Source: Demequina soli
GTDB taxonomy: Bacteria > Actinomycetota > Actinomycetes > Actinomycetales > Demequinaceae
Length of the DNA: 64,000 nt
Direction: 5' to 3'
Assembly: GCF_000971195.1 (NCBI RefSeq)
Contig: NZ_BBLZ01000002.1
Coordinates: forward strand, 451,736 to 515,735
A program made the position numbers and the translations under genes. The notes under the pieces are model-generated. The model was not told where the DNA came from and did no database searches. It saw nothing but the letters and a program-made list of their open reading frames with translations. Positions 10,229 through 20,013 of this stretch are shown piece after piece. Position 1 is the first letter of the stretch. Each line of letters begins with the position of its first letter.

Positions 10229-11245
10229 TCAGTACTGGTCGCCGGCCGCGCGCGAGGCCAGCAGCCGGCGGATCGAGTCGACGCGCGCGTGGCGCTCGGG
10301 CACGTCGCCGGCCCACGCGTCGAGCTCGCAGCCCGCCTCGGCCGACTCATGCGTGCAGCCCCGGGGGCACAACTCGTCGGCCGCGTCGGCGATGTCGGGG
10401 AACGCCAGGATGAACCGCGCGGGGTCCACATGCGCGAGCCCGAACGAGCGCACGCCGGGGGTGTCGACGATCCGGCCGCCGGTGGGCACCTCGTACAGCA
10501 CCGCCGACGTCGAGGTGTGGCGTCCGCGGCCCGTGACGTCGTTGACGACCCCCACGGCACGCCCCGCGTCGGGCACGAGCGCGTTGACGAGCGTGGACTT
10601 GCCCACGCCCGAGTAGCCCACGAGCACCGTCGTCGCGCCGGCGAGCGACTCGCGCAGCTCGACGAAGCCGGGGTCGGCCTCGGGGCCGCCGTCGCGGCGC
10701 ACCGACGTCTCGAGCACCCGCACCCCGAGCGGCTCGTAGGCCGCCTTGAGGTCGGTCGCGTCGGCGAGGTCGGCCTTGGTGAGCACGAGCACCGACTCCA
10801 TGCCGGCGTCGAAGGCCGCCACCAGGCAGCGGTCGATCATGCGCGGGTTGGGCTCGGGGTCCGCGAGCGCCGTGACGATCGCGAGCCGCTCGGCGTTCGC
10901 GACCAGCACCCGTTCGGTCGCGTCGGTGTCGTCGGCCGTGCGGCGCAGCGCGGTGGCGCGCTCCTCGCGCCGCACGATGCGCGCGAGGGTGTCCGGCCGT
11001 CCCGACACGTCGCCCACCACGCCGACGCGATCGCCGATCACCAGGCCGCGCCGGCCCAGCTCGCGGGCCTTGACCGCGGTGACCGTCGCATCGTCCACCG
11101 TGACCGTGTACCGGCCGCGGTCGACGCCGATCACCGTGCCCGCGACCGCGTCCTCGTGCGCGGGGCGGATCTTGGTGCGCGGGCGGGAGCCGCGGCGGTT
11201 GGGGCGGACCCGGGCGTCGGACTCGTCGTACTCGCGTCGCGCCAT
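10229..11245 (-). CDS. rsgA: ribosome small-subunit biogenesis GTPase RsgA
   Basis: RsgA tests late 30S maturation near the decoding centre. The 338-residue protein has an OB-fold (about 35-105) and a circularly permuted GTPase domain: G4 LTKAD (about 155) comes before G1 GYSGVGKST (about 208) and G3 DTPG (about 258), the family hallmark. The C-terminal zinc-binding region has CPRGCTHESAEAGC. It starts immediately after the aroA stop codon with no gap, so it is co-transcribed with aroA, as in many actinobacteria. The end lies beside a (GT) run and the family 2 repeat. Confidence 0.96.
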   Translation of the reverse strand: MARREYDESDARVRPNRRGSRPRTKIRPAHEDAVAGTVIGVDRGRYTVTVDDATVTAVKARELGRRGLVIGDRVGVVGDVSGRPDTLARIVRREERATALRRTADDTDATERVLVANAERLAIVTALADPEPNPRMIDRCLVAAFDAGMESVLVLTKADLADATDLKAAYEPLGVRVLETSVRRDGGPEADPGFVELRESLAGATTVLVGYSGVGKSTLVNALVPDAGRAVGVVNDVTGRGRHTSTSAVLYEVPTGGRIVDTPGVRSFGLAHVDPARFILAFPDIADAADELCPRGCTHESAEAGCELDAWAGDVPERHARVDSIRRLLASRAAGDQY

Positions 11246-12562
11246 TCAGGCGTCCGGCCCGAGCATGCCGCGCCACAGGGCGGGGAAGTCGGGCATCGTC
11301 TTGGAGGTGGTGCCCACGTTGATCACCCGGGTGCCGGGCACGGCGAGCCCGAGGATCGCGGCGAAGGTGGCCATGCGGTGGTCGTGGTAGGTCTCCATCG
11401 CGGCACCCGAGAGGCCCGCCGGCGGCATGCCGGAGAACTCCAGGGAGCCGTCGTCGGCGGTGCAGTTCCCGCCGACGCGCTCGACCTCGGCCGCGATGGC
11501 GGCGAGGCGGTCGGTCTCGTGGCCGCGCAGGTGGCCGATGCCGGTCAGCCGCGACGGCGAGGTGGCCAGCGCGCACAGGGCCGCGATGGTCGGCGTGATC
11601 TCGCCCGCGGGCGAGAGGTCGGCGTCGATGCCGCGGATCTCGCCCGTGCCGGTCACGGTCAGGACGTCGCCCTCGAGCGTGCACGTCGCGCCCATGCGGG
11701 TCAGGAGCTCGGGGAACAGCGCGCCAGGCTGGGTGGTGACCTCGGGCCAGCCGGGGATGCGGACCGTGCCGCCCGCGACCAGCGCGGCGGCCATGAACGG
11801 GCCGGCGTTGCTGAGGTCGGGCTCGACGCGCACGTCGCCGGGCCGGATCTCGCCGGGGTGCACGATCCACGTGCGCTCGTCGGGCTGGTCCACCCGGATG
11901 CCCGCCTCGCGCAGCGCCTCGCACGTCATGTCGATGTGCGGCAGGCTCGGGAGGGTCTGCCCGGTGTGACGGATGGTGAGGCCCTCGGGCAGGCGCGGCG
12001 CGGTGAGCAGCAGCCCGGTGACGAACTGCGACGACGAGGACGAGTCGACCTCGACCACGTCGGGCACCTCGGCCGGAGGGGTGACGGTGAAGGGCAGGGT
12101 GCCGCGGCCGTCGTCGTCGACCGTGGCACCGAGCAGGCGCAGCGCGTCGAGCAGCGGGCCCATGGGGCGCACGCGGGCGCCCTCGTCGCCGTCGAAGCTC
12201 ACGGGCCCGTCGGCGAGCAGCACCATCGGCGGCACGAAGCGCATGACGGTGCCGGCGAGGCCGCAGTCGACGTGGGCGCCGCCGCGGATCGGGCCGGGCG
12301 TGACGCGCCACTCGTCGCCCGCATCGTCCACCGCGACGCCGAGCCCGCGCAGGGCCGCGATCATGAGGTCGGAGTCGCGCGAGCGCAGGCCGCCGCGGAC
12401 CGTCACGGGCTCCGCGGCGAGCGCCGCGAGCACCAGGTAGCGGTTGGTGAGCGACTTGGATCCGGGCACGGACACCGTCGCGTCCAGGGGACGATGCGCG
12501 CGCGGCGCGTCCCACACCTCGCCGGGGCCGTGGCCGGGGCGGAGGACGGGGGCTTCGCTCAC
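11246..12562 (-). CDS. aroA: 3-phosphoshikimate 1-carboxyvinyltransferase (EPSP synthase)
   Basis: AroA joins PEP to shikimate-3-phosphate in the sixth step of chorismate synthesis. The 438-residue product has the substrate-binding VPGSKSLTNR (about 32-41), the glyphosate-site loop GLAGTVMRF, and EPDLSNAGPF and YHDHRMA near the end, all expected. GTG 12562 overlaps the stop of the DoxX-like gene (GTGA), and rsgA follows at once, so these three form one operon. The N-terminal 20 residues are poorly conserved and contain one copy of the GGGGACGATGCG motif. Confidence 0.96.
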   Translation of the reverse strand: MSEAPVLRPGHGPGEVWDAPRAHRPLDATVSVPGSKSLTNRYLVLAALAAEPVTVRGGLRSRDSDLMIAALRGLGVAVDDAGDEWRVTPGPIRGGAHVDCGLAGTVMRFVPPMVLLADGPVSFDGDEGARVRPMGPLLDALRLLGATVDDDGRGTLPFTVTPPAEVPDVVEVDSSSSSQFVTGLLLTAPRLPEGLTIRHTGQTLPSLPHIDMTCEALREAGIRVDQPDERTWIVHPGEIRPGDVRVEPDLSNAGPFMAAALVAGGTVRIPGWPEVTTQPGALFPELLTRMGATCTLEGDVLTVTGTGEIRGIDADLSPAGEITPTIAALCALATSPSRLTGIGHLRGHETDRLAAIAAEVERVGGNCTADDGSLEFSGMPPAGLSGAAMETYHDHRMATFAAILGLAVPGTRVINVGTTSKTMPDFPALWRGMLGPDA

Positions 12563-13089
12563 GCGGCGCGCTTCTTGGAGCGGGCCTGCTTCTCGGCGTC
12601 CTTGGCGGCCGCCTTCGCCGCCTTCTCCTTCTCCTTGGCCTCGGCGGCCTTCTCCTTGGCCTTCGCCTTGCGCGCCTTCTTGCGGTCGATGTGGCGCTGG
12701 CTGTGGCCGGCGGTCGCCGCGACGAGGACGCCGCCGACGAGCGAGACATTCTTGAGGAACTGGTCGAGCTCCTCCTGGCGGCGCGTCTCGTCCTCCTCCT
12801 TCCAGAAGGGGTGGGCGAGGGCCGCGGTGGCGGCCGCGAGGCCCGCGAGGCCCAGCGCGGCGCTGCGCGGCGTGCGCGACAGCGCGAGCGCGGAGGCCAG
12901 CGCGACGGACGCGGCGCCGTGGATCTTGACGAGGTCGACCGTCTTGACCTCCTCCAGGCCGAGCTCCCTGAGCGCGGGCTCGACTGTGGGGGCGACGCGC
13001 GCGGCGCGCGCCTCGGGCTCGAGGTAGCTCTGCACGCCCCCGTAGACGAACCACGAGGCGAGCAGCGGCCTGGCAAGTGCACGCAACAT
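12559..13089 (-). CDS. DoxX family membrane protein with charged tail
   Basis: A DoxX-like core of four membrane segments (about residues 1-130, beginning [18 protein letters not shown]) is followed by a 45-residue Lys/Ala/Glu-rich C-terminal tail ([15 protein letters not shown]) that should form a charged helix. DoxX proteins have been linked to thiol-oxidation responses in mycobacteria; the neighbouring, divergent sigR makes such a role attractive but unproven. TAGCGT (13097-13102, complement) is seven bases before the ATG, and AGGAGG lies between them, so initiation could be leaderless or SD-driven. It leads the aroA-rsgA operon. Confidence 0.85.
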   Translation of the reverse strand: MLRALARPLLASWFVYGGVQSYLEPEARAARVAPTVEPALRELGLEEVKTVDLVKIHGAASVALASALALSRTPRSAALGLAGLAAATAALAHPFWKEEDETRRQEELDQFLKNVSLVGGVLVAATAGHSQRHIDRKKARKAKAKEKAAEAKEKEKAAKAAAKDAEKQARSKKRAA

Positions 13090-13130
13090 GCCTCCTACGC
13101 TACCAAGCGCCAGGCATCGCGTCAGGGGCG

Positions 13131-13156
13131 GGAATTCTGGGCCACGTTCCGCCGTT
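13131..13156 (+). promoter_or_regulatory. sigma-R-type promoter of sigR
   Basis: GGAAT (13131-13135) and GTT (13154-13156) are separated by exactly 18 bases, the consensus of Streptomyces SigR and mycobacterial SigH promoters. Its position upstream of the sigR-rsrA genes fits the known positive autoregulation of this family. The expected start of transcription, near 13163, falls just before an in-frame GTG at 13167. Confidence 0.75.
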
Positions 13157-13241
13157 ACGCAACTTCGTGACGACCACCGTGGAGAAGACCAGGGCGTCGC
13201 GTGCTCCCGCTCGCAGACGCTCCGCTGTACGCTCGCAACCG

Positions 13242-13853
13242 ATGACCGACACAACCGAGTACGACTTCGAGTCCGAGGCGCTGTCCTACATGGACCAGCT
13301 CTACGCCGCCGCCCTGCGCATGACGCGCAACGGAGCCGACGCGGAGGACCTGGTGCAGGAGACGTTCGCGAAGGCCTTCGCCGCGCAGGACAAGTTCACG
13401 CCGGGCACCAACCTCAAGGCGTGGCTGTACCGGATCCAGACGAACGCGTTCATCAACAGCTACCGCAAGAAGCAGCGCGAGCCCAAGCGCTCGGACGCGG
13501 AGACCGTCGAGGACTGGCAGCTGGCCGCGGCCGCCGAGCACACGTCCTCCGGGCTCGCGTCGGCGGAGGACCGCGCCCTGGACTCGCTCGGCGACGACGT
13601 GATCCGTCAGGCCATGTCCGAGCTGTCGGACGACTTCCGCATGGCGGTCTACCTCTCGGACGTCGAGGGGTTCGCCTACAAGGAGATCGCGGAGATCATG
13701 GACACCCCCGTGGGCACCGTGATGTCGCGCCTGCATCGCGGGCGCAAGCTCCTGCGAGAGAAGCTCAGGGACTACGCCGCGGAGCGCGGTCTCTACGAGA
13801 GGACCCCGGTGAAGAAGGACAAGGACGGGGGTGCATGCCGTGCCCAAGCCTGA
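13242..13853 (+). CDS. sigR: RNA polymerase sigma factor SigR/SigH (ECF, thiol stress)
   Basis: The 203-residue ECF sigma factor has region 2 (about 15-85, with [14 protein letters not shown] and [15 protein letters not shown]) and region 4 (about 130-185, with [23 protein letters not shown]). Together with the following ZAS anti-sigma gene it is the mycothiol-responsive SigR/SigH. ATG 13242 is chosen because family members start here, with TACGCT (13228-13233) eight bases before. The frame stays open upstream to GTG 13167, adding 25 residues, which may produce a longer isoform from the sigma-R promoter. Its stop overlaps rsrA. Confidence 0.93.
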   Translation: MTDTTEYDFESEALSYMDQLYAAALRMTRNGADAEDLVQETFAKAFAAQDKFTPGTNLKAWLYRIQTNAFINSYRKKQREPKRSDAETVEDWQLAAAAEHTSSGLASAEDRALDSLGDDVIRQAMSELSDDFRMAVYLSDVEGFAYKEIAEIMDTPVGTVMSRLHRGRKLLREKLRDYAAERGLYERTPVKKDKDGGACRAQA

Positions 13854-14085
13854 ATGCGAGGAGGCGCTCGACCGCCTCTTCGAGTACATCGATCATGAGC
13901 TCCCCGAGGATGAGATCCACCTCATCGGCGAGCACCTGAAGACGTGCCCGCCGTGCGAGGCGGAGCACAAGATCAACGAGAAGATCAAGCGCCTGGTGAA
14001 CCGCACCGGCCACGACGTCGCGCCCGAGGAGCTGCGCTCACGCATCCTCGCGACCATCCGGGCCACGCGCCCCGAGACGTCCTAG
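13831..14085 (+). CDS. rsrA: mycothiol-system anti-sigma factor RsrA
   Basis: This 84-residue zinc-binding anti-sigma factor keeps SigR inactive until thiol oxidation makes a disulfide and expels zinc. The ZAS residues are all present: Cys9, and His35, Cys39 and Cys42 in HLKTCPPC. The GTG at 13831 with AAGGA upstream is used; GTG 13840 is another possible start three codons later. The gene overlaps sigR by 23 bases, which fits balanced, coupled synthesis of the pair. A strong hairpin terminator follows 40 bases downstream. Confidence 0.92.
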   Translation: MHAVPKPECEEALDRLFEYIDHELPEDEIHLIGEHLKTCPPCEAEHKINEKIKRLVNRTGHDVAPEELRSRILATIRATRPETS

Positions 14086-14125
14086 GGGAGCCGGCCCGCG
14101 CATCGTCCGCGGGCCCCGAGACGAC

Positions 14126-14159
14126 AGAAGCCGCATCGGTCAGGACCGATGCGGCTTCT
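14126..14159. terminator. bidirectional terminator between rsrA and bL37
   Basis: A perfect 16-bp stem, AGAAGCCGCATCGGTC and its complement, with a two-base gap and then TTCTC. It separates the converging rsrA and bL37 genes. Upstream, CCCGCG and CGCGGG flank a copy of CGCATCGTCC (14099-14108). Confidence 0.88.
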
Positions 14160-14180
14160 TCTCATCCGGGCGGACGCGGC

Positions 14181-14255
14181 TCAGGCGTTGGGCCGCTTGC
14201 CGTGGTTGGCGCCACCCTTCGCGCGCGACTTGCGCTTGCGGCCTCGCTTGCTCAC
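14181..14255 (-). CDS. 50S ribosomal protein bL37
   Basis: A 24-residue, strongly basic peptide (GTG start, ending GGANHGKRPNA) encoded on the minus strand. It matches bL37, a tiny protein first seen in mycobacterial 50S ribosome structures, where it binds 23S rRNA. The length is exactly that of the family, and the ending NHGKRPN is its signature. AGAAAGGGGA lies upstream at normal spacing. It is too short for usual gene callers. It sits between the rsrA terminator and the divergent pilT gene. Confidence 0.88.
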   Translation of the reverse strand: MSKRGRKRKSRAKGGANHGKRPNA

Positions 14256-14396
14256 AACGTTCCCCTTTCTGGACGCAGTTCAAAGACCCTCTATCCTCCC
14301 ATACCTGACGGACTCGTCACACCGCCCTCCTCGCGGGGCCCCGGTGCCGCTACTCTCGGGCTCAAGCCGTCCCTGCCGGATGCCGATGGAGGAACC

Positions 14397-15485
14397 GTGA
14401 GCGATCAGCCCCAGTCAGTCATCCCGTTCCTGCACGCGCTCGCCTCGACGGGCGGGTCCGACCTCCACTGCAAGGTGGGATCGGCGCCCCGGGTGCGCGT
14501 CGACGGCCGCCTGCGCAAGCTGCAGGTTCCGCCGCTGACCCCCGAGGACACGCGCCATATGGTGGCGCAGGTGCTGCCGGAGGACCTCGTCGCGACGTTC
14601 CGCGACACCCACGAGGCCGACTTCGCGTTCTCGCTGTCGGGCGTGGGCCGCTTCCGCGTCAACGCGTACGTCGCGCGCGGCACCGAGGGCCTCGTGTTCC
14701 GCCGCGTCGCGGTGGGCGCGCAGAGCTTCGAGGAGCTGGGCCTACCCGGCGTCATCGCGGACCTCGCGCTCGAGCCGCGCGGGCTCGTGCTCGTCACGGG
14801 CCCGACGGGCTCGGGCAAGACCACGACGCTCGCGTCGATGATCGACCTGGTCAACTCGTACCGCGAGGTCAACATCGTCACGATCGAGGACCCGATCGAG
14901 GTGCTGCACCAGGACAAGAAGGCGATCATCTCGCAGCGCGAGGTGCGCTCCGACACGCTCGACTTCACGTCCGCGCTGCGCGCCGCGATGCGCCAGGACC
15001 CCGACGTCATCATGGTCGGCGAGATGCGCGACATCGAGACGGTGCGCGCCGCGCTGTCCGCCGCGGAGACCGGCCACCTGGTCCTCGCGACGCTGCACAC
15101 GGTCGACGCGCAGGACACCATCAACCGCATCGTCGACTTCTTCACGCCGCACGAGCAGAACCAGGTCCGCGCGACGCTCGCGCAGACGCTGCGCGGCATC
15201 GTCTCGCAGCGGCTCGTGCGCAAGGGCGACGGCGGCGGGCGCACGCTCGTCGCGGAGGTCATGGTCAACACGGGCCGCACCGCCGAGGCGATCATCGACC
15301 CGTCGAGCCAGCCGCCCATCCTCGACCTCATCGCCGAGGGCGAGTACTACAAGATGCAGACGTTCGACCAGCACCTGTTCCAGCTGGTGCGGGACAACGT
15401 CGTCGCGCTCGACGACGCGGTCGCGATCGCGTCCCGCCCGCACGACCTGCTGGTCGAGCTGCGAGGAGCAGGAGTCATCGCCTGA
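14397..15485 (+). CDS. pilT: PilT-family twitching/retraction ATPase
   Basis: The 362-residue protein has the full GspE/PilT layout: an N-terminal PAS-like domain, Walker A GPTGSGKTTT (about 134-143), Asp box IVTIEDPIE, Walker B DPDVIMVGEMRD and His box ATLHTVDAQDT. PilT ATPases retract type IV pili. No pilus genes are nearby, so its partners must be elsewhere or it is an orphan. The GTG at 14397 follows GGAGGA at good spacing. TACTCT (14351-14356) is a possible -10. It is followed by the 111-bp family 1 repeat. Confidence 0.9.
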   Translation: MSDQPQSVIPFLHALASTGGSDLHCKVGSAPRVRVDGRLRKLQVPPLTPEDTRHMVAQVLPEDLVATFRDTHEADFAFSLSGVGRFRVNAYVARGTEGLVFRRVAVGAQSFEELGLPGVIADLALEPRGLVLVTGPTGSGKTTTLASMIDLVNSYREVNIVTIEDPIEVLHQDKKAIISQREVRSDTLDFTSALRAAMRQDPDVIMVGEMRDIETVRAALSAAETGHLVLATLHTVDAQDTINRIVDFFTPHEQNQVRATLAQTLRGIVSQRLVRKGDGGGRTLVAEVMVNTGRTAEAIIDPSSQPPILDLIAEGEYYKMQTFDQHLFQLVRDNVVALDDAVAIASRPHDLLVELRGAGVIA

Positions 15486-15493
15486 CCTTCCGG

Positions 15494-15604
15494 TTCCCAA
15501 TGACACTTGTGCACGGTGGTACACGTGCGCCTGATGTGGCGCGTGGGATCAGGGGACGGGCGCTTCGACGCTCACGTCACATGCGCCCCATCTGTCATTG
15601 GGAA
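15494..15604. repeat. 111-bp inverted-repeat element (family 1, copy B)
   Basis: Exact 12-bp terminal inverted repeats TTCCCAATGACA and TGTCATTGGGAA enclose 87 bases with further short inverted repeats such as CCTGAT/ATCAGG. The ends match the element at 9214-9274. It lies between converging genes (pilT and the SGNH-like gene). It could be a MITE-like remnant or a REP-type element. Confidence 0.75.
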
Positions 15605-16201
15605 TCAGGCGGCCGGCGGCTCGATGCCTAGCCACGAGTGCCACCGCGAGTGCAGCACCAGCCACGCCATGAGGCCGTAGCCGGCCTGCAGCGGCAGCGC
15701 GTCGTGGCCCGTGGCCATGTCCGCTCCCCACTGCTCGTGGCGCGCGAGCGGCCCGTACATGTCGATGTACGCGACGCCGCGGCGCGAGGCCGCGTCCTCG
15801 CACACGGCGGCGAGCTCCGCGATGCGCGGGTTGTCGGCCTCGGCGCCCGGCGGGGGACCCGCGATGAGCGTCTGGAAGCCGAGCGCGTGCGCGCGGTCGA
15901 GGAAGTTCGCGATGTTGAGCCGCGTCATCGTGGGGGAGACCCCGCGCCGGACGTCGTGGCGGCCGATCGCGAACAGCACGTGGTTGGCCTCGGGCTCGGT
16001 GCTGCGGGTGCGGCGCAGCGCCTCCTCGTCCCAGCGGCTCGTCAGCTCCCCGGTGGTCTCCCCGGGCACCGCGAGCGTGTGGAACGCGAGGTCCGGGGCG
16101 AGGGGGAGCGTGCGCGCCGCGACGCGCCCCGCCCACCCCAACGCCTTCGGATCCCCGTGCCCGGCGACGAGCTCGTCGCCGACGAGGAAGACGTTCCTCA
16201 T
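15605..16201 (-). CDS. SGNH/GDSL-fold protein lacking catalytic residues
   Basis: The 198-residue protein aligns with GDSL-type esterases from end to end, but the active-site blocks are altered. The nucleophile motif GDSL reads GDEL (Glu10 instead of Ser), block III reads GRHD (His82 instead of Asn), and the final DxxHP reads HDALP (Leu169 instead of His). Only the block II glycine (about 47) is preserved. I therefore infer a pseudoenzyme or one with different chemistry. Its ATG overlaps the kgd stop (ATGA), so it is co-expressed with kgd. There is no signal peptide. Confidence 0.75.
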   Translation of the reverse strand: MRNVFLVGDELVAGHGDPKALGWAGRVAARTLPLAPDLAFHTLAVPGETTGELTSRWDEEALRRTRSTEPEANHVLFAIGRHDVRRGVSPTMTRLNIANFLDRAHALGFQTLIAGPPPGAEADNPRIAELAAVCEDAASRRGVAYIDMYGPLARHEQWGADMATGHDALPLQAGYGLMAWLVLHSRWHSWLGIEPPAA

Positions 16202-19200
16202 CGCGCGAAGGCTCGCGCGGTCAGGTCCTGCTGCTCGGCGGCATGGCGCGATGCCAGGCCGGATGCGGGCGATGCGGAGGCGGGTCGGGACACGACTCCG
16301 ACAGTAGTCCCCACGATCTGGGGCAGGCTGAGCGACATGCGCGACCAGGCTCCCTGGTTCTGCGGCTCCTCCTGGACCCAGACGAGCTCGGCGCCGTCGA
16401 ACGGGGCGAGCGCCTCGCGGATCGCGTCCGTCGCGAGCGGGTAGAGCTGCTCGAAGCGGATGATCGCCGTGGACGTGTCGCCCTGGCGCTCCCGCTCCGC
16501 GAGCAGGTCGTAGTAGACCTTGCCCGCGCACATGAGCACCCGGTCGACCGCGGCCGGATCCACCGCATCGTCCCCGATGACCTCGCGGAACGTGCCGGTG
16601 GTGAAGTCCTCGACCGCCGACTGCGCCGCGCGGAGGCGGAGCATCGACTTCGGGGTGAACACCACGAGCGGCTTGCGGGGCCGGTCGTATGCCTGGCGGC
16701 GCAGCAGGTGGAAGTAGCTGGCCGGCGTGGACGGCATCGCGGCGATCATGTTGTCCTCCGCGCACAGCTGGAGGAAGCGCTCGACGCGGGCCGACGAGTG
16801 GTCCGGTCCCTGGCCCTCGAAGCCGTGCGGCAGCAGCAGCACCACCGAGGAGGACTGGCCCCACTTCTGCTCGGCCGACGAGATGAACTCGTCGATGATG
16901 GTCTGCGCGCCGTTGACGAAGTCGCCGAACTGCGCCTCCCACACCACGAGCGCGTCGGGGCGCTCGACCGAGTAGCCGTACTCGAAGCCGAGCACGCCGT
17001 ACTCCGACAGCGGGGAGTCGTAGATGTGCAGGCGCGCCTGGTCCGAGGACAGGTACAGCAGCGGCGTCCACTCGGCGCCGGTGTTGCGGTCGTGGTAGAC
17101 CGCGTGGCGCTGGACGAACGTGCCGCGGCGCGAGTCCTGGCCCGAGACGCGGACCGGGACGCCCTCCTGGAGCAGCGTGCCGAACGCGAGGATCTCGCCG
17201 TAGCCCCAGTCGATGCCGCCCTCGCGGCTCATCGCCTCGCGGCGCTCAAGCAGCTTCTCGAGCTTGGGGTGCACGGAGAAGTTCTCCGGCGGGCGCACGT
17301 GGGCGCGGCCGATGCGCTCGATCTGGGTGGGCGACACGGACGTCTTCCAGCCGACCATGACGCCGGCGTCGGAGGACTGCGAGGACGGCAGCTCGAGGCC
17401 CGCGACGGACTCGGAGTCGGGCGACGGGCGGTAGCCCTCGCGCGTCTCGATGAAGACGCGCTCGAGCTGGGCGAGGTAGTCCTTGGAGACCGTCTCCGCC
17501 TCGTCGGTGGTGATGTCCCCGCGGCGGATGAGCGACTCGGTGTACAGGTGACGCACCGAGCGCTTCGCCTCGATGAGGTCGTACATGCGCGGCTGCGTCA
17601 TCGACGGGTCGTCGCCCTCGTTGTGGCCGCGGCGGCGGTAGCAGACCATGTCGATGATGACGTCGCGGCCGAACCGCTCGCGGTACTCGAACGCGAGCCG
17701 GGCGGCGCGCACGCACGCCTCCGGGTCGTCGCCGTTGACGTGGAAGATCGGGACCTGGAAGCCCTTGGCGACGTCCGTGGCGTACCGGGTGGAGCGCGAG
17801 CTCTCCGGGCCGGTGGTGAAGCCGACCTGGTTGTTGATGATGACGTGCACGGTGCCGCCCACGCGGTAGCCCTTGAGCAGCGCCATGTTGAGCGTCTCGA
17901 GCACCACGCCCTGGCCCGCGAAGGCCGCGTCGCCGTGGATGAGGACCGGCAGGACCGGGTAGCCGTCCGTGGCCGGGTCCGCGCCGAGCGCGTCGAGCTT
18001 GGCGCGGACGATGCCCTCGAGGACCGGGTCGACCGCCTCGAGGTGCGACGGGTTTCCGGCGAGGTAGACGCGCGTGGCGGCGCCCGACTCGGCGGTGAAC
18101 GTGCCCTCCGTGCCGAGGTGGTACTTGACGTCGCCGGAGCCCTGGACGGACCCGGGGACGGCGGTGCCCTCGAACTCGGAGAAGATCTGGCCGTAGCTCT
18201 TGCCCGCGAGGTTCGCGAGCACGTTGAGGCGTCCGCGGTGCGCCATGCCGATGCAGACCTCGTGCACGCCCGCCTCGGCGGCGGCGCTCATGACGGAGTC
18301 GAGCAGCGGGATCAGCGACTCGCCGCCCTCGAGCGAGAACCGCTTCTGGCCCACGTACTTGGTCTGCAGGAACGCCTCGAAGGCCTCCGCCGCGTTGAGG
18401 CGGTGGAGGATGCGCAGGTGCTCCTCCCGGGTGGGCTTGGTGTAGCCGTGCTCGAGCCGCTCCTGGAAGAACGAGCGCTGCTCGCGGTCCGCGATGTGCA
18501 TGTACTCGAGGCCGATGGTGCGGCAGTACGCGTCGCGCAGGCGGCCGAGCACCGTGCGGACGGTCCACGTGTCCTGGCCCGCGAAGCCGGCCGTCTGGTA
18601 CGAGCGGTCGAGGTCCCACAGCGTGAGCCCGTGCGTCTGGATGTCGAGGTCCGGGTGCTTGCGCGGGCGGCTCGACAGGGGGTCCACGTCGGCCATGAGG
18701 TGACCGCGCGAGCGGTACGCGTGGATGAGCTCCGCGATGCGGGCGGGCTTGCCGGCCTCGGTCGCGGGGTTGGTCGTGGTGTCCTGGAGCCAGCGCACCG
18801 GCTCGTAGGGCACGCGGATCGACGCGAACACGCGGTCGTAGAAGCCGTCGAGGCCGAGCAGCTTGCGGTGCACGATCCCGAGGAACTCGCCGGACTGCGC
18901 GCCCTGGATCACGCGGTGGTCGTAGGTCGACGTCAGCGTCATGACCTTCGACACGCCCAGGCGGGCGACCGTCTCCTCGGAGGCACCCTGGAACTCGGCG
19001 GGGTAGTCCATCGAGCCCACGCCGATGATCGCGCCCTGGCCCGCCATGAGGCGCGGCACCGAGTGGACCGTGCCGAGCGTGCCCGGGTTGGTCAGCGTGA
19101 TGGTGGTGCCCTGGAAGTCGCCGGCCTGGAGCGCGCCGTTGCGGGCGCGGCGGACCATGTCCTCGTAGGCCGCCCAGAAGTCGGCGAAGTCCATGCTGTC

Positions 19201-20013
19201 CGCGCCCTTGATGGCGGGCACGAGCAGCTGGCGGGTGCCGTCCGGGCGGGCGAGGTCGATCGCGAGGCCGAGGTTGACGGCCGCGGGCGTCTGCAGCGCG
19301 GGCTTGCCGTCCTCCTCCGTGTAGGCGGCGTTCATCGACGGGAACTCCGCGAGCGCCTCGACGATCGCGAAGCCGATGAGGTGGGTGAAGCTCACCTTGC
19401 CGCCGCGGGTGCGGGCGAGGTGGTTGTTGATCACCAGGCGGTTGTCCATGAGGAGCTTCGCCGGCACGGTGCGCACCGACGTCGCGGTCGGGACCGCGAG
19501 GCTCGCCTCCATGTTCTCGACGACGCGCGCGGCGGGGCCGCGCAGGCGCGATACGCCCTGCTGGACGTCCTTGGTCTCGAGCGGCGTGAAGTCGGGGCGC
19601 TGGAGGTAGGCGGCGGTGGGCGCCTGAGCGGTCGCGATCGGCTGGGTCGCGGTGGCCGCGTCATCGTCGCGGGACGATGCGGCGGTCGCGGGCGGCGCGG
19701 GAGCGACGGGTGCGGGCGGCGGCGTCGCGGGTGCCGCGGGCACGTCGGCGCGGTGCGACGGCGGCGGCGGGGGCGGCGGCGGGACGGCGCCGGCGGCGGA
19801 CCCGGTCGGGGTCACGGTCGGCAGCGCCTGGGTCGGGGGCTGGGGGGTCGGGGACTGCCCGGTTCCAGGGGTCGCCTGGGGCGTGCCGGCGTCGCCGCGG
19901 GCTGCATCGGCTCCGTGCGCGCCGCCCAGGATGAGCGACGCCACTGACGGGGCACCTGCAGCACGGGCGACGGAGACGCGGTCGGTATCGGGCGCAGAGG
20001 TGTCGGGGGACAC
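16198..20013 (-). CDS. kgd: multifunctional 2-oxoglutarate dehydrogenase/decarboxylase
   Basis: This 1271-residue fusion is the actinobacterial Kgd/OdhA: a succinyltransferase-like domain (from about 145, with PTATSVR and the catalytic [16 protein letters not shown]) followed by a thiamine-dependent E1 ([45 protein letters not shown]). It converts 2-oxoglutarate towards succinyl-CoA with a lipoyl carrier protein. In relatives GarA binding inhibits it. Here the usual N-terminal helix (MY..F..DPSSVDPSWHEF type) is absent and replaced by about 130 Pro/Ala-rich residues. The GTG start lacks a ribosome site, so the exact start is uncertain, but upstream room is under 115 bases. Confidence 0.93.
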   Translation of the reverse strand: MSPDTSAPDTDRVSVARAAGAPSVASLILGGAHGADAARGDAGTPQATPGTGQSPTPQPPTQALPTVTPTGSAAGAVPPPPPPPPSHRADVPAAPATPPPAPVAPAPPATAASSRDDDAATATQPIATAQAPTAAYLQRPDFTPLETKDVQQGVSRLRGPAARVVENMEASLAVPTATSVRTVPAKLLMDNRLVINNHLARTRGGKVSFTHLIGFAIVEALAEFPSMNAAYTEEDGKPALQTPAAVNLGLAIDLARPDGTRQLLVPAIKGADSMDFADFWAAYEDMVRRARNGALQAGDFQGTTITLTNPGTLGTVHSVPRLMAGQGAIIGVGSMDYPAEFQGASEETVARLGVSKVMTLTSTYDHRVIQGAQSGEFLGIVHRKLLGLDGFYDRVFASIRVPYEPVRWLQDTTTNPATEAGKPARIAELIHAYRSRGHLMADVDPLSSRPRKHPDLDIQTHGLTLWDLDRSYQTAGFAGQDTWTVRTVLGRLRDAYCRTIGLEYMHIADREQRSFFQERLEHGYTKPTREEHLRILHRLNAAEAFEAFLQTKYVGQKRFSLEGGESLIPLLDSVMSAAAEAGVHEVCIGMAHRGRLNVLANLAGKSYGQIFSEFEGTAVPGSVQGSGDVKYHLGTEGTFTAESGAATRVYLAGNPSHLEAVDPVLEGIVRAKLDALGADPATDGYPVLPVLIHGDAAFAGQGVVLETLNMALLKGYRVGGTVHVIINNQVGFTTGPESSRSTRYATDVAKGFQVPIFHVNGDDPEACVRAARLAFEYRERFGRDVIIDMVCYRRRGHNEGDDPSMTQPRMYDLIEAKRSVRHLYTESLIRRGDITTDEAETVSKDYLAQLERVFIETREGYRPSPDSESVAGLELPSSQSSDAGVMVGWKTSVSPTQIERIGRAHVRPPENFSVHPKLEKLLERREAMSREGGIDWGYGEILAFGTLLQEGVPVRVSGQDSRRGTFVQRHAVYHDRNTGAEWTPLLYLSSDQARLHIYDSPLSEYGVLGFEYGYSVERPDALVVWEAQFGDFVNGAQTIIDEFISSAEQKWGQSSSVVLLLPHGFEGQGPDHSSARVERFLQLCAEDNMIAAMPSTPASYFHLLRRQAYDRPRKPLVVFTPKSMLRLRAAQSAVEDFTTGTFREVIGDDAVDPAAVDRVLMCAGKVYYDLLAERERQGDTSTAIIRFEQLYPLATDAIREALAPFDGAELVWVQEEPQNQGAWSRMSLSLPQIVGTTVGVVSRPASASPASGLASRHAAEQQDLTARAFAR

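Noticed and set aside
10215..10231. (GT)n run near the rsgA stop codon
   Set aside because: Only about six to seven repeats; likely chance and too short to call a microsatellite of interest.
16243..19947. Long open frame antisense to kgd (1234 codons)
   Set aside because: Mirror frame of a well-conserved gene; no start signal and no recognisable domain.
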